Shown here: positions 61,789 through 64,000 of the stretch, in pieces
How positions within the stretch are numbered: the first letter of the stretch is position 1
How the letters are laid out: each line of letters begins with the position of its first letter
Origin: Pseudomonas sp. KUIN-1
GTDB lineage: Bacteria > Pseudomonadota > Gammaproteobacteria > Pseudomonadales > Pseudomonadaceae
DNA length: 64,000 nucleotides
Assembly: GCF_009176725.1 (NCBI RefSeq)
Contig: NZ_AP020337.1
Location: 3,410,001-3,474,000 of the forward strand
Reading direction: 5' to 3'
Notes under the pieces: model-generated
The model's database searches: none
The model's input: only the letters and a program-made list of their open reading frames with translations
Told to the model about the DNA's origin: nothing
Translations under genes and position numbers: made by a program

Positions 61789-62268
61789 ATGCCGCTACGC
61801 CTGATCCGCGCCCTGCTCTCGGGGCTGCTCATCCTCGGCTTGAGCGCCTGTGCGCTGATTCCCCATCGAGACCCGCTGGCGATCAGTGTCGTGGGTATCG
61901 AACCCATCCCCGGCCAGGGCCTGGAACTGCGCATGGCAGTCACGTTGCGGGTGCAGAATCCAAACGAGACCGAGATCAACTACAGCGGCGTCGCGCTGGA
62001 CCTGGACGTGAACGACAGGCTGCTGGCCTCCGGGGTCAGCAACCAGAAAGGCACTGTAGGACGCTTCTCCGAGGCAGTGCTGGTGGTGCCGGTCAGCGTG
62101 TCGGCATTCGCTGCCTTGCGCCAGGCACTGGGGCTTAGTCAGAGCCAGCGTCTGGACAATCTGCCCTATACGCTTCGCGGCAAGCTGGCCGGCGGCCTGT
62201 TCGGCACAATGCGCTTCAGTGACAGCGGCACGCTGGATTTGCGCCAGGCCGAGGGAGATCCCTGGTAA
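61789..62268 (+). CDS. LEA type 2/WHy-domain lipoprotein
   Basis: A 159-aa protein with a lipobox (LLILGLSACALIPHRDP; LSAC). The rest is a Water-stress/Hypersensitive-response domain: VGIEPIPGQGLELRMAVTLR, then VQNPNETEINYSGVALDLDV. The N-P-N motif is typical. WHy proteins in bacteria are linked to desiccation and cold tolerance. It is probably anchored to the inner or outer membrane facing the periplasm. The next gene on this strand begins 129 nt later. Confidence 0.88.
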   Translation: MPLRLIRALLSGLLILGLSACALIPHRDPLAISVVGIEPIPGQGLELRMAVTLRVQNPNETEINYSGVALDLDVNDRLLASGVSNQKGTVGRFSEAVLVVPVSVSAFAALRQALGLSQSQRLDNLPYTLRGKLAGGLFGTMRFSDSGTLDLRQAEGDPW

Positions 62269-62397
62269 CAAGTCATTACCGGTGGTAATGCCTGTCGGGG
62301 TTTGGCAGGGTATACGGGACGATACAGGTGGCATGCTTTCTGCTGGCTGACGGCAGCGCATGCTCTGCACCTCTCCACCCTCAAGGAAGATTTGCCA

Positions 62398-63276
62398 ATG
62401 ACCCCGCAGAACCCGTCAGCACGTTTTTTCCCGACCTTTCTGGCCCTTGTGGCGCTGATGCTCAGCCTGTGCGTAGCACCGGCATGGGCTGCAGAAAAAA
62501 GCGCCAAGCGCGGCATCGCCTACGACATCGCCCTGCCCGCCGACCTGAGTGCGTTATCTGCAGGCGTGAGCTGGTGGTACAACTGGAGCCCCAGGCCCCA
62601 CGACCGCCTGGCGTCGTACGACTACGCCTCGATGTACGGCGTGGATTTCATTCCGATGGTATGGAACGGCAACGTTGACGACGGGCAGTTGAAGCAATAC
62701 CTGCTGGCTCACTCAGCCATCCGCTATCTGCTGGTGATCAATGAGCCGAATCTGCTCGATCAGGCCAACATGACGCCCGAAGCGGCGGCCGGCTTCTGGC
62801 CGAGACTGGAACAGATCGCCGCCCAGACCGGCGTAAAACTGGTGGGGCCAGCGATGAACTGGGGAACCATGCCGGGCTACGGTGACCCGGTCGTGTGGCT
62901 CGATGCCTTCTACACAGCCTATCGGTCGATGAATCAGAATCGCGACCCGCGCATCGATTACCTGGCTTTTCACTGGTACGACTATGGCTTGCCAGGGATG
63001 CTCGACCGGCTGTCGAAGTACGGAAAACCCTTCTGGGTCACCGAGTTCGCCAATTGGCACGCTCCGGATGACGGAGCGCAGATTGATTCGGTCGACAAGC
63101 AGAAGCGGCAGATGGCGGAAATGGTCGCCACCCTTGAGCAGCGCCAGGACGTGTTCAGATACGCCTGGTTCACCGGCCGGATGAACCCTGACCCGCACTT
63201 TTCAAGTTTGCTGGACGCTGAGGGCAAGCTGACTGAGCTGGGCCAGTATTACCTGTCGCTGCCACACAGCGAGTAA
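62398..63276 (+). CDS. Secreted GH128-like glycoside hydrolase
   Basis: A 292-aa protein with a signal peptide (ARFFPTFLALVALMLSLCVA, then PAWA). The mature part is a TIM-barrel with GVSWWYNWSPRP, DFIPMVWNGN, YLLVINEPNL (acid Glu in N-E-P) and KPFWVTEFANWHA (nucleophile Glu). This matches GH128, whose characterised members are beta-1,3-glucanases. AAGGAAG precedes ATG 62398. It would act in the periplasm or outside on beta-glucan; Pseudomonas or plant/fungal glucan are both possible. Confidence 0.88.
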   Translation: MTPQNPSARFFPTFLALVALMLSLCVAPAWAAEKSAKRGIAYDIALPADLSALSAGVSWWYNWSPRPHDRLASYDYASMYGVDFIPMVWNGNVDDGQLKQYLLAHSAIRYLLVINEPNLLDQANMTPEAAAGFWPRLEQIAAQTGVKLVGPAMNWGTMPGYGDPVVWLDAFYTAYRSMNQNRDPRIDYLAFHWYDYGLPGMLDRLSKYGKPFWVTEFANWHAPDDGAQIDSVDKQKRQMAEMVATLEQRQDVFRYAWFTGRMNPDPHFSSLLDAEGKLTELGQYYLSLPHSE

Positions 63277-63592
63277 GCCCTTGCGGCTCGGTCAACGCAT
63301 TTTCGCAGCCTCTCAGCGAGGCTGCGCCGACCTCGGTCAGACCGCTGATGATGTGCTGGGTGTAGGGAAATGAATGATCGGGTTCCAGGACTCTTGTCGA
63401 GATCAACAGCCCTTCCCTGACCAGCGTGTCGACTGTCGCCACGCAGACGTGGATTGCCGGGGCGCTTGAATACGCGCGCACCAGTTCCCTGTAGATCTGA
63501 CCGAAGGTCAGTTTTTGCGGTTTGCTGAAGCACAGGCGACCGACGATGCTCAACACCGCGAGGTCGACCCGCTGTTTTCCCTCACTCACCAC
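63170..63592 (-). CDS. Small predicted winged-helix-like protein overlapping the GH128 gene
   Basis: A 140-aa ORF from a GTG at 63592 (AAAGG upstream). Residues 1-92 look like a small helical DNA-binding protein (DLAVLSIVGRLCFSKPQKLT, VATVDTLVREGLLISTRVLE). The last 36 codons run antisense inside the GH128 gene and have no family-like sequence, so the C-terminus may be a read-on after loss of the original stop. No named family is recognised. The GGTC repeat tract lies 80 bp upstream of the start. Confidence 0.5.
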   Translation of the reverse strand: MVSEGKQRVDLAVLSIVGRLCFSKPQKLTFGQIYRELVRAYSSAPAIHVCVATVDTLVREGLLISTRVLEPDHSFPYTQHIISGLTEVGAASLRGCENALTEPQGLTRCVAATGNTGPAQSACPQRPANLKSAGQGSSGR

Positions 63593-63672
63593 GATTGCCT
63601 TTAACGTAATAAAAACTGACGCGCCGTCGGCTGATTATCCCTATTGCCCTTGCGCCACCTGCACACGGCCAT

Positions 63673-63712
63673 GGTCGGTCGGTCGGTCGGTCGGTCGGTC
63701 GGTCGGTCGGTC
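63673..63712. repeat. Tetranucleotide repeat (GGTC)10
   Basis: Ten perfect GGTC units lie at 63673-63712, flanked by AT and GGTAATG. The tract lies about 80 bp upstream of the leftward gene starting at 63592. Such simple repeats change length by slipped-strand mispairing and can switch or tune genes. Confidence 0.95.
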
Positions 63713-64000
63713 GGTAATGCACACTTTCACGTCCAAATTTAATGGAATAGAAATTAAAGACGTCGTTAATTAACGTGCACTTCAAGGCCTGAAAATTCCT
63801 TTAAGCGCGCATTAATTCACGTGTACATCCCGATACTTTCTCTTAGGGAGCCGGCTTTTTAAAACGCGCACGAACCACGAGGATGCAAAGCTTACCAGCT
63901 CGCTAAACCTAACGACAATTAGGTTTATTAAAAAACAATAAAACTCTAACATTTGATGATTTAATGGATTTTTATGGCTGTAAAATTGCTAAATTACCGA
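63713..64000. other. AT-rich right edge without recognised gene
   Basis: This stretch has far lower GC than the rest of the window. It contains near-repeats TTAATTAACGTGCAC (63765-63779) and ATTAATTCACGTGTAC (63812-63827). A perfect 8-bp stem AAACCTAA/TTAGGTTT (63905-63912 with 63919-63926) is also present. An ATG at 63974 opens a frame that runs off the edge, but it is too short to judge. The base change suggests an accessory-region border. Confidence 0.45.

Noticed and set aside
63522..63773. An 83-codon plus-strand frame encoding RSVG repeats from the GGTC tract
   Set aside because: The repeat is open in several frames by chance. The frame has no ribosome-binding site and no other sequence of interest.
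1..64000. CRISPR arrays, tRNA, rRNA, IS elements
   Set aside because: No spaced repeat array, no tRNA-like cloverleaf, no rRNA and no transposase frame were seen.

Overview
The window is about 60% GC and looks like chromosomal DNA of a Pseudomonas, most probably the P. syringae group. The basis is a PrrF-type iron sRNA, a clustered trehalose/glycogen pathway (glgA-treZ-malQ-treY-glgX), the zwf-gnd arrangement, and cobalamin genes arranged cobW-cobN-chlD with cbtBA. No rRNA, tRNA, insertion sequence, prophage or CRISPR array is visible. The left edge cuts a tyrosine recombinase gene.

Layout. 1-1.5 kb: N-terminal part of a tyrosine recombinase divergent from a KfrA-like coiled-coil DNA-binding protein, with repeats between them. 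1.5-5.2 kb: orphan PAS histidine kinase, gor and galU. 5.5-7.6 kb: small lipoproteins, DUF1883, a small protein and alkB. 7.6-12.8 kb: leftward sugar genes (gnd, zwf, HAD phosphatase, GH15). 13.1-14 kb: a short coiled-coil ORF and a GNAT enzyme. 14.6-25.6 kb: six rightward glycogen/trehalose genes with overlapping or close junctions. 25.6-28.7 kb: four tightly coupled genes (acyl-CoA dehydrogenase-like, PIG-L deacetylase, NodS-like methyltransferase, GT2) of unknown joint function. 28.7-34.3 kb: hydrolase, azoR, LysR, a frameshifted pcaD, YjbR-like protein, DUF1294, uppP. 34.6-37.6 kb: NAD precursor salvage (pnuC plus a NadR-like kinase) and an unusual AAA+ regulator lacking GAFTGA. 37.7-47.1 kb: cobalamin and cobalt genes. 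cobW-cobN-chlD run leftward and cbtB-cbtA-cobE-cobM rightward from two divergent cobalamin riboswitches. 47.2-51.3 kb: a fused indolepyruvate:ferredoxin oxidoreductase with a divergent Lrp regulator. 51.4-52.4 kb: Fur-box-controlled PrrF sRNA followed by a sigma-region-4/FecR-N fusion protein. 52.5-57.6 kb: M14 carboxypeptidase, MFS pump with divergent TetR, LRR-kinase, YebC. 58-61.6 kb: orphan VgrG-like gene, enoyl-CoA hydratase, thiolase. 61.8-64 kb: WHy lipoprotein, GH128-like hydrolase, a small predicted winged-helix protein, ten GGTC repeats, and an AT-rich edge.

The most striking observation is in chlD. The ATPase (ChlI-like) frame ends just after an A_AAA_AAG slippery heptamer, followed after 5 nt by a perfect 13-bp GC-rich stem-loop. 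A -1 shift at that exact site continues into the VWA frame. One gene can therefore encode both the small and medium cobaltochelatase subunits, to work with CobN next door. Programmed frameshifting in chlD of cobalamin producers has been reported in general; the details here are read from the sequence. Other items worth a second look are the PrrF/sigma4-FecR locus with two Fur boxes, the four-gene PIG-L/NodS/GT2 cluster, the VpsR-like regulator, the LRR-kinase, the pcaD homopolymer frameshift, and the GGTC repeat tract upstream of a regulator-like gene.
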